NCBI RefSeq assembly: GCF_000421265.1
Contig: NZ_ATWN01000002.1
Location: 1 to 64,000, forward strand
Reading direction: 5' to 3'
Origin: Thalassospira lucentensis MCCC 1A00383 = DSM 14000
GTDB taxonomy: Bacteria; Pseudomonadota; Alphaproteobacteria; Rhodospirillales; Thalassospiraceae
DNA length: 64,000 nt
This document shows, one piece after another, positions 7,649 through 15,751 of this stretch. Under the pieces are notes generated by a model, which saw nothing but the letters and a program-made list of their open reading frames with translations, made no database searches and was not told the DNA's origin. The number at the start of each line of letters is the position of its first letter. Position 1 is the first letter of the stretch. A program made the position numbers and the translations under genes.

Positions 7649-8806
7649 ATGAATTTTACACGTCTTCGCGGACTTTATCCGGCGATGCCCATGAACACGC
7701 CAAAGGAAGCTTTGCGTGCCGGAATGGGCGCGTTAATTGGCTTGGGTGTTGCTGGTTTCTTGCTGTCGTTCTTTGACTTGCAGGGGGCTGGTCTTTATCT
7801 GATTGCGCCGTTTGGGGCGTCATCGGTGTTGTTATTTGCTGTGCCCAACAGCCCGCTTGCCCAGCCGTGGTCGGCGATTGTCGGCAACAGTGTGTCGGCC
7901 TTGGCCGGTATTGCCGTTTGTCACGTGGTGAGTGATCCGGTTTTATGTGTGGCTTTGGCGGTTGGCGTCGCGATTACGGCGATGATCCTTTTGCGCGCGG
8001 TTCACCCACCGGGTGGGGCGGTTGCCATGGTGGCGGCGCTGAACCCCGATCTTGTCACTGATCTCGGCTTTCGCTTTGCCGTCACACCGGTTGGCGTGGT
8101 GACAGGCATTCTTGTTCTGATTGCGGTATTTTATGCCCGCGCGACGGGGCGGACATATCCGTTGCGGCATTTTGACGACAAGAGTACCCATGATACCGCA
8201 GACCGCCCGCCGATCGAGCGTCTTGGACTGGATGAGGGGGAACTCAATGCCATCCTGCAGCAATACCGTCAGTCGTTGAACCTTGGTGTTGAAGACCTGG
8301 CACGTTTGATCAGTGCGGCGGAATTTCAGGTGGCGGCACATCGCACCGGGCCAATTACCGCCAAGCAGATCATGTCACGGGACTTGGTGACGGTGGATGC
8401 TGACACGCCGCTTGGCGAAGTTGCCGATCTTTTCCGGCGTCACGGTTTCAAGTCATTGCCGGTTATCGAAAAGGATGGCCGCTATATCGGTGTGATTTTC
8501 CAAATACATCTGATCCGCCGGGCCAGAGAAGACGCGCTGCGTCTGGACCGTGGTTTGTTGCCTGCGATGGCGCGGCTCATTGATCTGGGGCGCACGGCCC
8601 CGGTGCGCGCAATCGAGATCATGTCGGTGACCGAACCACGCGCAACAGCAAGTACACCCATTGCGGCCCTTTTGCCATTAATGGCGGATGGGGCTTGTGA
8701 TGCTGTGCCGGTGATCGAGGATGGCAAAATCATTGGCATTGTCACCCGAACCGACCTGATTGCGGCCTTGGCGCATGCGGGGCTGAATTCCCCAACGCAA
8801 CCTTAA
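7649..8806 (+). CDS. HPP family membrane protein with tandem CBS domains
   Basis: 385 residues. The N-terminal half (about 20-170) is an HPP integral membrane domain with several hydrophobic helices and the signature HPPGG (about residue 118). The C-terminal half has two CBS motifs (about 233-290 and 316-378), which bind adenosine nucleotides in other proteins. HPP proteins of cyanobacteria and chloroplasts have been linked to nitrite transport; bacterial HPP-CBS proteins are mostly uncharacterised, so the substrate here is unknown. The gene stands alone after a strong terminator, with an AT-rich promoter region (about 7560-7620). No strong ribosome binding site is obvious before the ATG. Confidence 0.85.
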   Translation: MNFTRLRGLYPAMPMNTPKEALRAGMGALIGLGVAGFLLSFFDLQGAGLYLIAPFGASSVLLFAVPNSPLAQPWSAIVGNSVSALAGIAVCHVVSDPVLCVALAVGVAITAMILLRAVHPPGGAVAMVAALNPDLVTDLGFRFAVTPVGVVTGILVLIAVFYARATGRTYPLRHFDDKSTHDTADRPPIERLGLDEGELNAILQQYRQSLNLGVEDLARLISAAEFQVAAHRTGPITAKQIMSRDLVTVDADTPLGEVADLFRRHGFKSLPVIEKDGRYIGVIFQIHLIRRAREDALRLDRGLLPAMARLIDLGRTAPVRAIEIMSVTEPRATASTPIAALLPLMADGACDAVPVIEDGKIIGIVTRTDLIAALAHAGLNSPTQP

Positions 8807-8900
8807 AGTCAAAAGCGTTTTGCCCGGTGCGCAGGATATGAGCAGTGTATCATCGGCTTCCGTCCTTGTGCCTTGGTGCAGTGCCTTTCGGATGTTACAT

Positions 8901-8916
8901 ACTTGTAAATACAAGT
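8901..8916. promoter_or_regulatory. Palindromic operator upstream of the dpkA-like gene
   Basis: ACTTGTA-AA-TACAAGT is a perfect inverted repeat with 7-bp arms, 35-50 bp before the start codon. The TTGTA/TACAA core resembles operators of FadR-type GntR repressors, but no such regulator gene is in the window, so the binding protein is unknown. Confidence 0.65.
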
Positions 8917-8950
8917 TACTTCACCCTGACTCTATGAAATGGAATGCCCC

Positions 8951-9967
8951 ATGAGCGATGCGGTCACTTTAACAGTCGAACAGGCAGAAAGACTTAGTCT
9001 TGCTGTGCTTGAAGGGAACGGTTTTAGCCATGATCACGCCGCGGCAATCATGCGCAGTGTTGTGGCTGCGCAAACCGATGAATGCCACTCGCATGGTCTG
9101 TATCGGTTGATTGGCTGTGTGCAGGCCGCACGCAATGGCGGACTTGATACCCATGCCGAACCGGAAATCATGGATCAGGCGCCTGCGATCACACGGGTCA
9201 ATGCGCATAAGGGATGCTCGCTTCTTTCGTTCGAGAAAGGCTTGCCTTATTTGATTGAAAAATCGCGCCATTGCGGTGTGTCGGTGCTGGCGATCAATAA
9301 CAGTTTCCATTTCTCGGCACTCTGGCCAGAGGTCGAGCAGATTTCGGCACAGGGGTTGGTTGGCATTGCCATGACACCAACCCATGCCTTTGTTGCACCA
9401 GCCGGCGGCTCCAAACCGCTTTTGGGAACCAATCCGATTGCCTTTTCTTGGCCACGTCCGGGTACGACGCCCTATACGTTTGATTTTGCGACCAGCGTGA
9501 TTGCGCGTGGTGACATTGAACTGCACCGACGGGCGGGCAAAACCATCCCCGAAGGATGGGCGGTTGACCAGACAGGTGCGCCGACGACCGATCCGGCAGA
9601 GGCCCTTGCCGGTGCGATGCTGACCTTTGGCGGGCATAAGGGATCGGCATTGTCGACCATGATTGGCCTTCTGGCCGGGCCGTTGATCGGTGATGTGCTG
9701 GGCCATGAAACCCATGCGGCAACCGAGGATACGCCGGGCAATCCGCATCACGGCGAAATCATCATCGCCTTTTCCCCGGAAACCTTTTTGGGGGCGGATG
9801 CACAAAAGCATCTGGATCATGCCGAGGACGTGTTTGAACGGATTGTTGAACAGGGTGCCCGCCTGCCATCCCAACGACGGTTTGAGGCGCGTCAACGCAG
9901 TGCCCAAAATGGTGTCACGATTCCCAAGGTGCTGCATGAGGAGCTCACTGCACTTGCTGGGCGTTAA
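8951..9967 (+). CDS. dpkA: Delta1-piperideine/pyrroline-2-carboxylate reductase (Ldh2 family)
   Basis: NAD(P)H-dependent reductase of the malate/L-lactate dehydrogenase-2 family, which has its own fold unrelated to ordinary malate dehydrogenase. Conserved pieces include DECHSHGLYRL (catalytic His region), VLAINNSFHFSALWPEVE, LLGTNPIAF and FGGHKGSALS. The HFSALWPEVE and PEGWAVDQTGAPTTDP stretches closely follow DpkA of Pseudomonas, which reduces cyclic imines from D-lysine and D-proline. A 2-oxo-acid dehydrogenase role cannot be excluded. The ATG at 8951 is used because GGAATG lies just before it; an in-frame ATG at 8939 would add four residues but has no ribosome binding site. It stands alone behind the palindrome at 8901. 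Confidence 0.75.
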   Translation: MSDAVTLTVEQAERLSLAVLEGNGFSHDHAAAIMRSVVAAQTDECHSHGLYRLIGCVQAARNGGLDTHAEPEIMDQAPAITRVNAHKGCSLLSFEKGLPYLIEKSRHCGVSVLAINNSFHFSALWPEVEQISAQGLVGIAMTPTHAFVAPAGGSKPLLGTNPIAFSWPRPGTTPYTFDFATSVIARGDIELHRRAGKTIPEGWAVDQTGAPTTDPAEALAGAMLTFGGHKGSALSTMIGLLAGPLIGDVLGHETHAATEDTPGNPHHGEIIIAFSPETFLGADAQKHLDHAEDVFERIVEQGARLPSQRRFEARQRSAQNGVTIPKVLHEELTALAGR

Positions 9968-9992
9968 TCAAGTGACCGCGTACAGATGATAG

Positions 9993-10034
9993 AAAGCAAG
10001 AAAGGGATGGCAGTTTTCCTCTCTTTATTGCTTT
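9993..10034. terminator. Bidirectional terminator hairpin
   Basis: Arms 9993-10007 and 10020-10034 pair at 13 of 15 positions around a 12-nt loop, with A-rich and T-rich flanks. It lies between the convergent dpkA-like gene and the gene at 10025-10519, and overlaps the latter's stop codon. Confidence 0.65.
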
Positions 10035-10519
10035 TGGGGTTGAACAGGAGCGTCGCTCTTAGGAATTTGGATCGTATACTTCGGTACATTCTCTGGTAGC
10101 TCTGCCAATCTCCGTTGAGCTGCTCTTACGTAGGTTTCTATTACCTCGTCTTGTACTTCCCCGGTGCCGAGAGCTTTTCGTAGTGCTTGCAAACTATGGA
10201 CAGTTTGATCGATACACTCTTCTGGCAACTGATTGTGACAATAGTATTTTGTTGAAGCTGCATTGGTCGCAATCACCTCTGCGGGCATTAAAGCTGCTAA
10301 TCGGAGCAGGGCAGTTGCGTCGTCGAAGATAGCTCCGTTAGGGTCTCTGAATTCTCGTACTTGCATGCGGCTAATTTCGCGTAATTGATATTCCGCAAGC
10401 TGTAGTTTCTGGTCAGCGAAATATGTTAGCCCTACAGTAATAGCGCTGCCTGCAATAGCTCCGACGGCTGCTGGTAATAATCCATTTGTTAAAATACCGA
10501 TGGCGATTTTGCGCATCAT
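10025..10519 (-). CDS. Membrane-anchored hypothetical protein
   Basis: 164 residues, not recognised. One hydrophobic helix near the N-terminus (about 8-33, rich in Ala, Gly and Ile) is followed by a charged, mainly helical domain (LQLAEYQLREISRMQVREF, AALMPAEVIATNAASTKYYCHNQLPEECIDQTVHSLQ) with two cysteines, and a Pro/Gln-rich end. It is probably a single-pass inner membrane protein; which side the soluble part faces cannot be told. The gene and its flanks are visibly richer in A and T than the neighbours, which suggests later acquisition. No partner gene is evident. Confidence 0.6.
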   Translation of the reverse strand: MMRKIAIGILTNGLLPAAVGAIAGSAITVGLTYFADQKLQLAEYQLREISRMQVREFRDPNGAIFDDATALLRLAALMPAEVIATNAASTKYYCHNQLPEECIDQTVHSLQALRKALGTGEVQDEVIETYVRAAQRRLAELPENVPKYTIQIPKSDAPVQPQKQ

Positions 10520-10611
10520 GTGTCCTCGTCTTAGCTACCAAGCTGGGTGAATGTATACCGGGGAGTGTACCACAGGCCCAAGTGTTGTGGAGGCTGTGCT
10601 GCCTCAGGTTG

Positions 10612-11328
10612 TCAGAAAAACGCCTGCTTGATCCCGTCGATGATGAATTGTACCGCAAGGGCGGCCAAGATCATGCCGAGCAGGCGGGAGACGACGGTGG
10701 CAACTGTCGGGCTGAGGCGTTTGGCGACCACGTTTGACAGCATGAAGAAGACGAAGGCAATCAGCATTACCACGGCGACAACGCCAATGACGCTGGCCTG
10801 CATGGCGACGTTGTCTTCGAATTTCCCCATCAACAGCATCACCGATGCGATGGAGCCCGGACCCGACAGGAACGGGATCGACATCGGGAAAATCGACACA
10901 TCGTCGGCTTCGTCGTCGGGGATGGTTTGGTCCGTTTTTGATTTTGTAACGGCTTTGGGTTTTGTCTTGTCACCGTCGTGGTCGTCTTCAAGTTCCTGAT
11001 GGACCTGTTCGGCGCGCTCGTTGCGTTTCTGGCTGCGTTTTTCAAACAGCATTTCAAGCGCGATCAGGAAAAGAAGCGTGCCGCCTGCGATGCGAAAGGC
11101 TGGCATGTGGATGCCAAAGATGCCCAGTAATCCTTCGCCAATCAGTGCGAAGGCCGCGAGAATGAAAAAGCTGGTCAAACAGGCGCGGATCGCCATGCGC
11201 CTACGGTGGGCGGCACTTGTACCCTGCGTCAAAACGATGAAAACCGGCACCAGTCCCAACGGGTCAATGATGACGAACAGGGTGACAAAGACCGGTATCA
11301 GGTCATTGAGCATATCGGCACTTGGCAT
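10612..11328 (-). CDS. MarC family integral membrane protein
   Basis: Polytopic inner membrane protein of the MarC/UPF0056 family (LIPVFVTLFVIIDPLGLVPVFIVLTQ near the N-terminus, FPMSIPFLSGPGSI in the middle, C-terminal helices to IIDGIKQAFF). The function of this family is unsettled; an early link to multiple antibiotic resistance was later withdrawn. Between helices 3 and 4 it has an unusually long charged loop (about 55 residues, rich in Lys, Asp and Glu), making it longer than typical members of about 200 residues. The ATG at 11328 is preferred because GGGGAAA lies ahead of it; an upstream in-frame start at 11382 would fall inside the palindromic repeat. Confidence 0.85.
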   Translation of the reverse strand: MPSADMLNDLIPVFVTLFVIIDPLGLVPVFIVLTQGTSAAHRRRMAIRACLTSFFILAAFALIGEGLLGIFGIHMPAFRIAGGTLLFLIALEMLFEKRSQKRNERAEQVHQELEDDHDGDKTKPKAVTKSKTDQTIPDDEADDVSIFPMSIPFLSGPGSIASVMLLMGKFEDNVAMQASVIGVVAVVMLIAFVFFMLSNVVAKRLSPTVATVVSRLLGMILAALAVQFIIDGIKQAFF

Positions 11329-11366
11329 TGGTTTTCCCCGGTTGGTCACATGCAGGTGTGTCGATC

Positions 11367-11469
11367 CTAGAGCGTATTGCATTTAATCGGCACCAATTTT
11401 GCCCTTTCCTTGCAGGGCAGAAGGTTACCTCCGGCAAAACTGGTGCCGATTAAATGCAATACGCTCTAG
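11367..11469. repeat. Palindromic intergenic element, 37-bp arms bounded by CTAG
   Basis: The left arm 11367-11403 and right arm 11433-11469 are inverted copies with one mismatch in 37 positions, separated by 29 nt. Both outer ends read CTAG, a tetranucleotide that is generally rare in bacterial genomes. This is the form of a non-autonomous palindromic repeat (MITE- or REP-like). It fills the gap between the MarC gene and the HNH gene and could fold into a strong hairpin acting as a terminator. No second copy was noticed in the window. Confidence 0.8.
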
Positions 11470-11540
11470 TACCGATCTGACCCGTTTGCGTAAATGATAA
11501 ACATATCCGGGATGGGGTAACAGTCCCGATAAAATGGTCT

Positions 11541-11879
11541 TTAGCGCCGGTTTGACCGTTTGCGGCCATATCGCCCGCTGTTTTCAGGCCAGTCGATGTA
11601 GTCGGCGGGTTTTTTGCGCACCCATTTGATGAATTTGATCATGTCGGGGTGGCGTGTCAGCTTTTCGGGTTGATCAAAATCACGGGCAAGGGTGGCCTCG
11701 TCAAACAGCCGGTGGATCATGCGGTGGCAGACCCGGTGCAGCCATTGGGTTTCTGTTCCGCCCTGTGATTTGGGTGTCCAGTGATGGCGGTCAACCGTTG
11801 GTCCGGCATGCATCGGGCGACCACAGATCGGGCAGGGGCCAAGATCGGCACTGTTTTGGGGATCGGGTTGAAACGACAT
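11541..11879 (-). CDS. Small HNH-domain protein
   Basis: 112 residues with an HNH-like zinc fold: CPICGRPM near the N-terminus, then DRHHWTPKSQGGTETQWLHRVCHRMIH, which supplies the catalytic-type His-His pair, the Asn-equivalent position and a second zinc-binding Cys/His set. HNH folds occur in homing, restriction and repair nucleases and in proteins of unknown role. Nothing nearby suggests a restriction or mobile element. It starts 7 bp after the M48 protease gene ends and is probably co-transcribed with it. Nuclease activity is inferred only from the fold. Confidence 0.75.
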   Translation of the reverse strand: MSFQPDPQNSADLGPCPICGRPMHAGPTVDRHHWTPKSQGGTETQWLHRVCHRMIHRLFDEATLARDFDQPEKLTRHPDMIKFIKWVRKKPADYIDWPENSGRYGRKRSNRR

Positions 11880-11885
11880 GGATGA

Positions 11886-12779
11886 TTATGAGCCGGGCAT
11901 GCGTCGGCTTTCAAAGAATTTTTGCCATGTGCCGGGCTTTAGGGCGCGCAACCCATTCACCCGGGCGCGGATGCTGGGGTGGGTGTCGAGTATGCTGGGC
12001 GGCTGGGTGCTGCGATAGGGGATAAGGCCCAGGCGTTTTTTGTTGATCTGATCAATATGGAGTAGGGCGTCAATCATGTCTTCCGGGCCATTGAGAAGGT
12101 CACTCGCACCGTGATCGGCGGCAAATTCCCGATTACGGATGACCGCACGTTGCAACAGGAAACTGATGGTCGGGATGATGCCAAACAGAATAATCATCCA
12201 GCCCGGTGGATTGAAGTTGCCAAACAACGCCAGTGCCAAACCAAAAATCGCAACCGTCCATGTCGCGCGATAGATCACATCGGTGATCAACAAAATGCGC
12301 GTATCGCCGTGCCATGCATGGGCGATTTCATGGGCCAGCATGGCACGCATCTGACGCGGTGACAGGCCATGCAGGGCGTCGTTTGAAATGGCAATGCTGG
12401 TGCCCTTGTCCGTGCCGGTGGTGATGGCATTGACACCTTTGCCCGGTAGGACGAACAGCTTGGGCCGTTCGGTAAGCCCGGCGCGATCACACAGAAGCCC
12501 AACCATTTCATGGGTCGCTTCGTAGAAGTGTGGATCAAGCGGTTTGGCGCGCAGGAGCTTCATGACAAATTCGGATGAGACCATGGGTGAGAAAAGCAGC
12601 ATCATCGCAACCGCAAGTGCGGCTGAGACAATCATGGTAAAGCCGCCAAGCATCCATGCACATCCTGCCAGAACCCCGATCATACAGATCAGAAGCGCCC
12701 CCGCGTGGGATGCGCCACCCGGATGGATGGCCAGAAAGCGCTGGATAAAAGCAGGAAGTGGTGAGTTTTCCTCTGGCAT
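11886..12779 (-). CDS. M48 family zinc metalloprotease (HtpX-like)
   Basis: Membrane-bound zinc protease of the Ste24/HtpX family. The zinc motif is HEIAH (His150, His154) and the third ligand is the Glu of NREFAADHGA (Glu218), so the catalytic set is complete. Hydrophobic helices lie at about 25-65 and 163-215, as in HtpX, which degrades damaged membrane proteins. Length is about 297 residues from the ATG at 12779. The reading frame stays open upstream to 12917, but those 46 codons look non-coding. The C-terminal ILDTHPSIRARVNGLR is a usual end for M48 proteins. The HNH gene follows after 6 bp. Confidence 0.85.
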   Translation of the reverse strand: MPEENSPLPAFIQRFLAIHPGGASHAGALLICMIGVLAGCAWMLGGFTMIVSAALAVAMMLLFSPMVSSEFVMKLLRAKPLDPHFYEATHEMVGLLCDRAGLTERPKLFVLPGKGVNAITTGTDKGTSIAISNDALHGLSPRQMRAMLAHEIAHAWHGDTRILLITDVIYRATWTVAIFGLALALFGNFNPPGWMIILFGIIPTISFLLQRAVIRNREFAADHGASDLLNGPEDMIDALLHIDQINKKRLGLIPYRSTQPPSILDTHPSIRARVNGLRALKPGTWQKFFESRRMPGS

Positions 12780-13258
12780 GGGGACTTTCACTGTTTGCGA
12801 TGGTTTATTGTGATCAAGGAGCGGGGCGCTTTGAGAGGGCCTGACTGATGCAAAGTGGCGCTGTTGCGTGTTGAAGTGCCATATAAATAAGGTGTGGCGT
12901 TGGGGTCTTAGGGGCAAGGGAGGCGATGGATAAAGTGATCGGGTGTGCTTTGAAAATGCAACGTCGATTGGTCACGCCAAGGCGATGAGACTCCGAAGCC
13001 GGAATTTGAGACTCGGGGCATGATGAACCGCCTGATCGGTCTTTGGGGACGGGTATCAGACGGATCAGAGTAATTTTATTGACGCATAACCTAATGAAAT
13101 GAAGGGTTTTGCGCCTATTTGTTAACGCATCCTTATATATTCACCTAGAATAGTGGGAGTATGCAATTGGATAGGGTACCCGTCGCAGCACTCCTGCGTG
13201 GGACCATTGCTATGCGTGCTATGACTGATGACAGTGGTAAGTGAACCGGAAGGACATC
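12780..13258. other. Gap between divergent M48 and ABC exporter genes
   Basis: 479 bp without a credible ORF. The + strand side (about 13070-13160) is AT-rich and probably holds the promoter of the secretion operon. A small hairpin-like repeat, CGCAG/CTGCG, lies near 13185-13200. No recognisable operator was identified. Confidence 0.5.
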
Positions 13259-15751
13259 ATGGGCCTGTTGGATAAAATCCGGCCAAACCGCAAAGCGGAT
13301 GCGGGACGCGAAGGGGATCGGACCCCGCTGGAACGGATGTTCTGGCGGTCGATTGCGCTCGTGGGCGGATTTAGCATGGTGATCAACCTGCTCAACATGG
13401 TCATTCCGATCTATTCCATGCAGGTATTTGACCGTGTGCTTTCAAGCCGCAGTGTCGATACGCTGGCCCTTCTGACCGTCGGCATCGGGCTTGTTCTTGT
13501 GTTCATTGCCTCTATGGAGCAATTGCGATCACGGGTTTTGATCCGGGTCGGAACGGCCCTTGATCTGCGTCTGGGTGGGGATCTGTTTGCCCATGTGGTG
13601 CAGCAATCTGCACGCGGAACACCCATGCGTCAGCGCCCGTTGCGCGATTTGTATGGCCTGCGCGGGTTTCTGACCGGGAGTGGTCCCTTTGCGCTGATCG
13701 ATTTCCTATGGGCGCCTGTTTATATCGGCGTGGTGTTTGTTTTCGATTACCGTTTGGGCATGGTGGCCTGCGGCGGGGCGGTGCTTTTGATCGTGATTGC
13801 GATTGTCAACGAGGCCGCATCGAAGATTTCCGTCGACCGGTCCGAAGAAAGCCAGAACCGTGGCATCGCGCAGGAAGAAACCTATGTGCGCAATGCCGAG
13901 GCGATGGAAGCCATGGGTATGACGCCATCGGCCCGCCAACGGTGGCAGGCGGATCAATCCGACTCGCTTTATTGGGAAGGACAGGCAAGCCGCCGGGTTG
14001 GCACATCGACCACATTGTCGCATTTCATTCGCCTCGCGATGCAGGTGTGCTTTATCGGGGTTGGGGCTTATCTGGTTTTGTCCGAAAGCATCACAATCGG
14101 GATTATGGTGGCCTCCATGATCCTTGGGATGCGCGGGCTTGCCCCATTTGACGGGGCGGTTTCGGCGTGGCGCAGCTGGAATTCAGCGCGCAGTTCGTTT
14201 GATCGCCTTAATAAGATTTTGCTTGATAAAAAGCCGACCATTCCGGCCCCTTTGCCACGCGGTCGTGGCATGGCGGTGACGGTGGACCGGCTTGTTTTTG
14301 CGCCGCCCAACAGCCGAAATGTCCTGTTTAAGGGATTTTCGTTTAAGGCAGGACCGGGGCAGATCATTTCGATTGCCGGGTTTAACGGGGTGGGCAAGAC
14401 CGCACTCTTAAAACTGATCATGGGCATCTGGTTGCCTGGATCGGGATCGGTCAAGCTTGACGAGGTTGAGGCATCGCGGATTGAACGTGGCGATATCGGC
14501 ACGCAGATCGGGTATCTGTCGCAGAACCCGTTCCTGTTTCCCGGTACGATTGCCGAAAACATTGCCCGGCTGGGCAAAGCGGACATGCGCGATATCATTC
14601 AGGCCGCCGAGCTTGCCGGGGCGCATCAGTTTATCCTCGACCTTCAGGATGGATATGAAACGCGCGTGGATCGCGGTGGGCGAAACCTTTCGGGCGGGCA
14701 GCGACAATTGATTGCCCTTGCCGCGGCCCTGTTTGCCCGGCCGCGCATGCTGTTGCTTGACGAGCCGACGACGGCCCTTGATGACAATGGGGTGGCTCAT
14801 ATTGGCGATCTGATGGATGTTCTGCGTCGCAACGGCATTACCACCTTTATCGTCAGTCATGAGCGCGAAATTCTAAGCCGTGCGGATGCGATCCTTGCCC
14901 TTGCGGATGGGCAGATTAAAGTTGTGCCTGTACCCGGCCGAACGTCAATTCCAGCATCCACTGCGCCGGAAATGCCGGAAATGCCGGAAATATCAGGCAA
15001 TTCAAGGGCAGTTCCCCCCGTGGCATCCAGACAGCCCGCGCCAGCAGACGGGCAGATGCGCATTACGCCAAAACAAATCGCTGTGCCCAACCCAGATGCG
15101 CCGCGTCCGATTGTTGAGAAAAACAGTGCTGCCCCCTCCCATCCTGCGGCGGTGAAACCCGACGTTGAAATGCCCGAAATTGCCGACTTTGGATCGGATG
15201 GTGCGGCAGGTGGATCCGCGCGGGCAGAGGCGGCAAAACAAGCCGCCGGGATTGCCAAACCCAAAATGGTGCCTCAGCCAACGCCGGGTGGCACAATGAT
15301 GACCATGCGTCCGGTCGCGGAAAAACAAGCAGATGTCGCGGTGTCCAAATCGCCGTCGCCGACATCCCGAACCGCACCGAAAAAACCAAAGTCACCAGTG
15401 GCATCAAGGCCCGCCGTGGCAAAACGCCCGGCGGCAAAAGCCGCCGAGGCAGAGTCGCCAAAGCAGAAACCATTGAGCACCAAACGCACCGTGCGTGAGC
15501 AGGTGCAACTGACAGCGGCCGAACGTAAGAAAGCAGACGCGCAAGCGGTCATGGCCGCGCGTGAAGCCGCCGCCAGTCGGATGCGTCAATTCCGCGAAGA
15601 TGCCGAACGTGAAGCCGCCAAACGCGATGCCAAGCGACCGCGACGTGCGATCGAACAACCCGTTGACACGCCACCGGCTCGTCCGCGCGGCGCACGGCCG
15701 CAATTGCGTGTGGTTGAAGGATCGGCACAACGTCGACGTGGTGGGGCTTGA
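13259..15751 (+). CDS. Type I secretion ABC exporter with long basic C-terminal tail
   Basis: Inner membrane ATPase/permease of a type I secretion system (PrtD/AprD type, no N-terminal C39 peptidase). A six-helix exporter domain covers about 25-320. The ATPase follows with Walker A GFNGVGKT (about 374-381), signature LSGGQRQ (about 477), Walker B MLLLDEPT (about 496) and an H-loop VSHE. The typical protein ends near residue 560-570; this one continues for about 270 residues of low-complexity Pro/Ala/Ser/Lys sequence, increasingly rich in Lys and Arg towards the end. The ATG at 13259 has an ideal GGAAGGA site; a GTG at 13241 is less likely. It overlaps the adaptor gene by one base and is presumed to export the RTX protein encoded 1.5 kb downstream. 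Confidence 0.9.
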   Translation: MGLLDKIRPNRKADAGREGDRTPLERMFWRSIALVGGFSMVINLLNMVIPIYSMQVFDRVLSSRSVDTLALLTVGIGLVLVFIASMEQLRSRVLIRVGTALDLRLGGDLFAHVVQQSARGTPMRQRPLRDLYGLRGFLTGSGPFALIDFLWAPVYIGVVFVFDYRLGMVACGGAVLLIVIAIVNEAASKISVDRSEESQNRGIAQEETYVRNAEAMEAMGMTPSARQRWQADQSDSLYWEGQASRRVGTSTTLSHFIRLAMQVCFIGVGAYLVLSESITIGIMVASMILGMRGLAPFDGAVSAWRSWNSARSSFDRLNKILLDKKPTIPAPLPRGRGMAVTVDRLVFAPPNSRNVLFKGFSFKAGPGQIISIAGFNGVGKTALLKLIMGIWLPGSGSVKLDEVEASRIERGDIGTQIGYLSQNPFLFPGTIAENIARLGKADMRDIIQAAELAGAHQFILDLQDGYETRVDRGGRNLSGGQRQLIALAAALFARPRMLLLDEPTTALDDNGVAHIGDLMDVLRRNGITTFIVSHEREILSRADAILALADGQIKVVPVPGRTSIPASTAPEMPEMPEISGNSRAVPPVASRQPAPADGQMRITPKQIAVPNPDAPRPIVEKNSAAPSHPAAVKPDVEMPEIADFGSDGAAGGSARAEAAKQAAGIAKPKMVPQPTPGGTMMTMRPVAEKQADVAVSKSPSPTSRTAPKKPKSPVASRPAVAKRPAAKAAEAESPKQKPLSTKRTVREQVQLTAAERKKADAQAVMAAREAAASRMRQFREDAEREAAKRDAKRPRRAIEQPVDTPPARPRGARPQLRVVEGSAQRRRGGA

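Noticed and set aside
12780..12917. N-terminal extension of the M48 protease
   Set aside because: The 46 extra codons read as Arg/His/Gln-rich non-coding sequence; the family N-terminus begins after the ATG at 12779.
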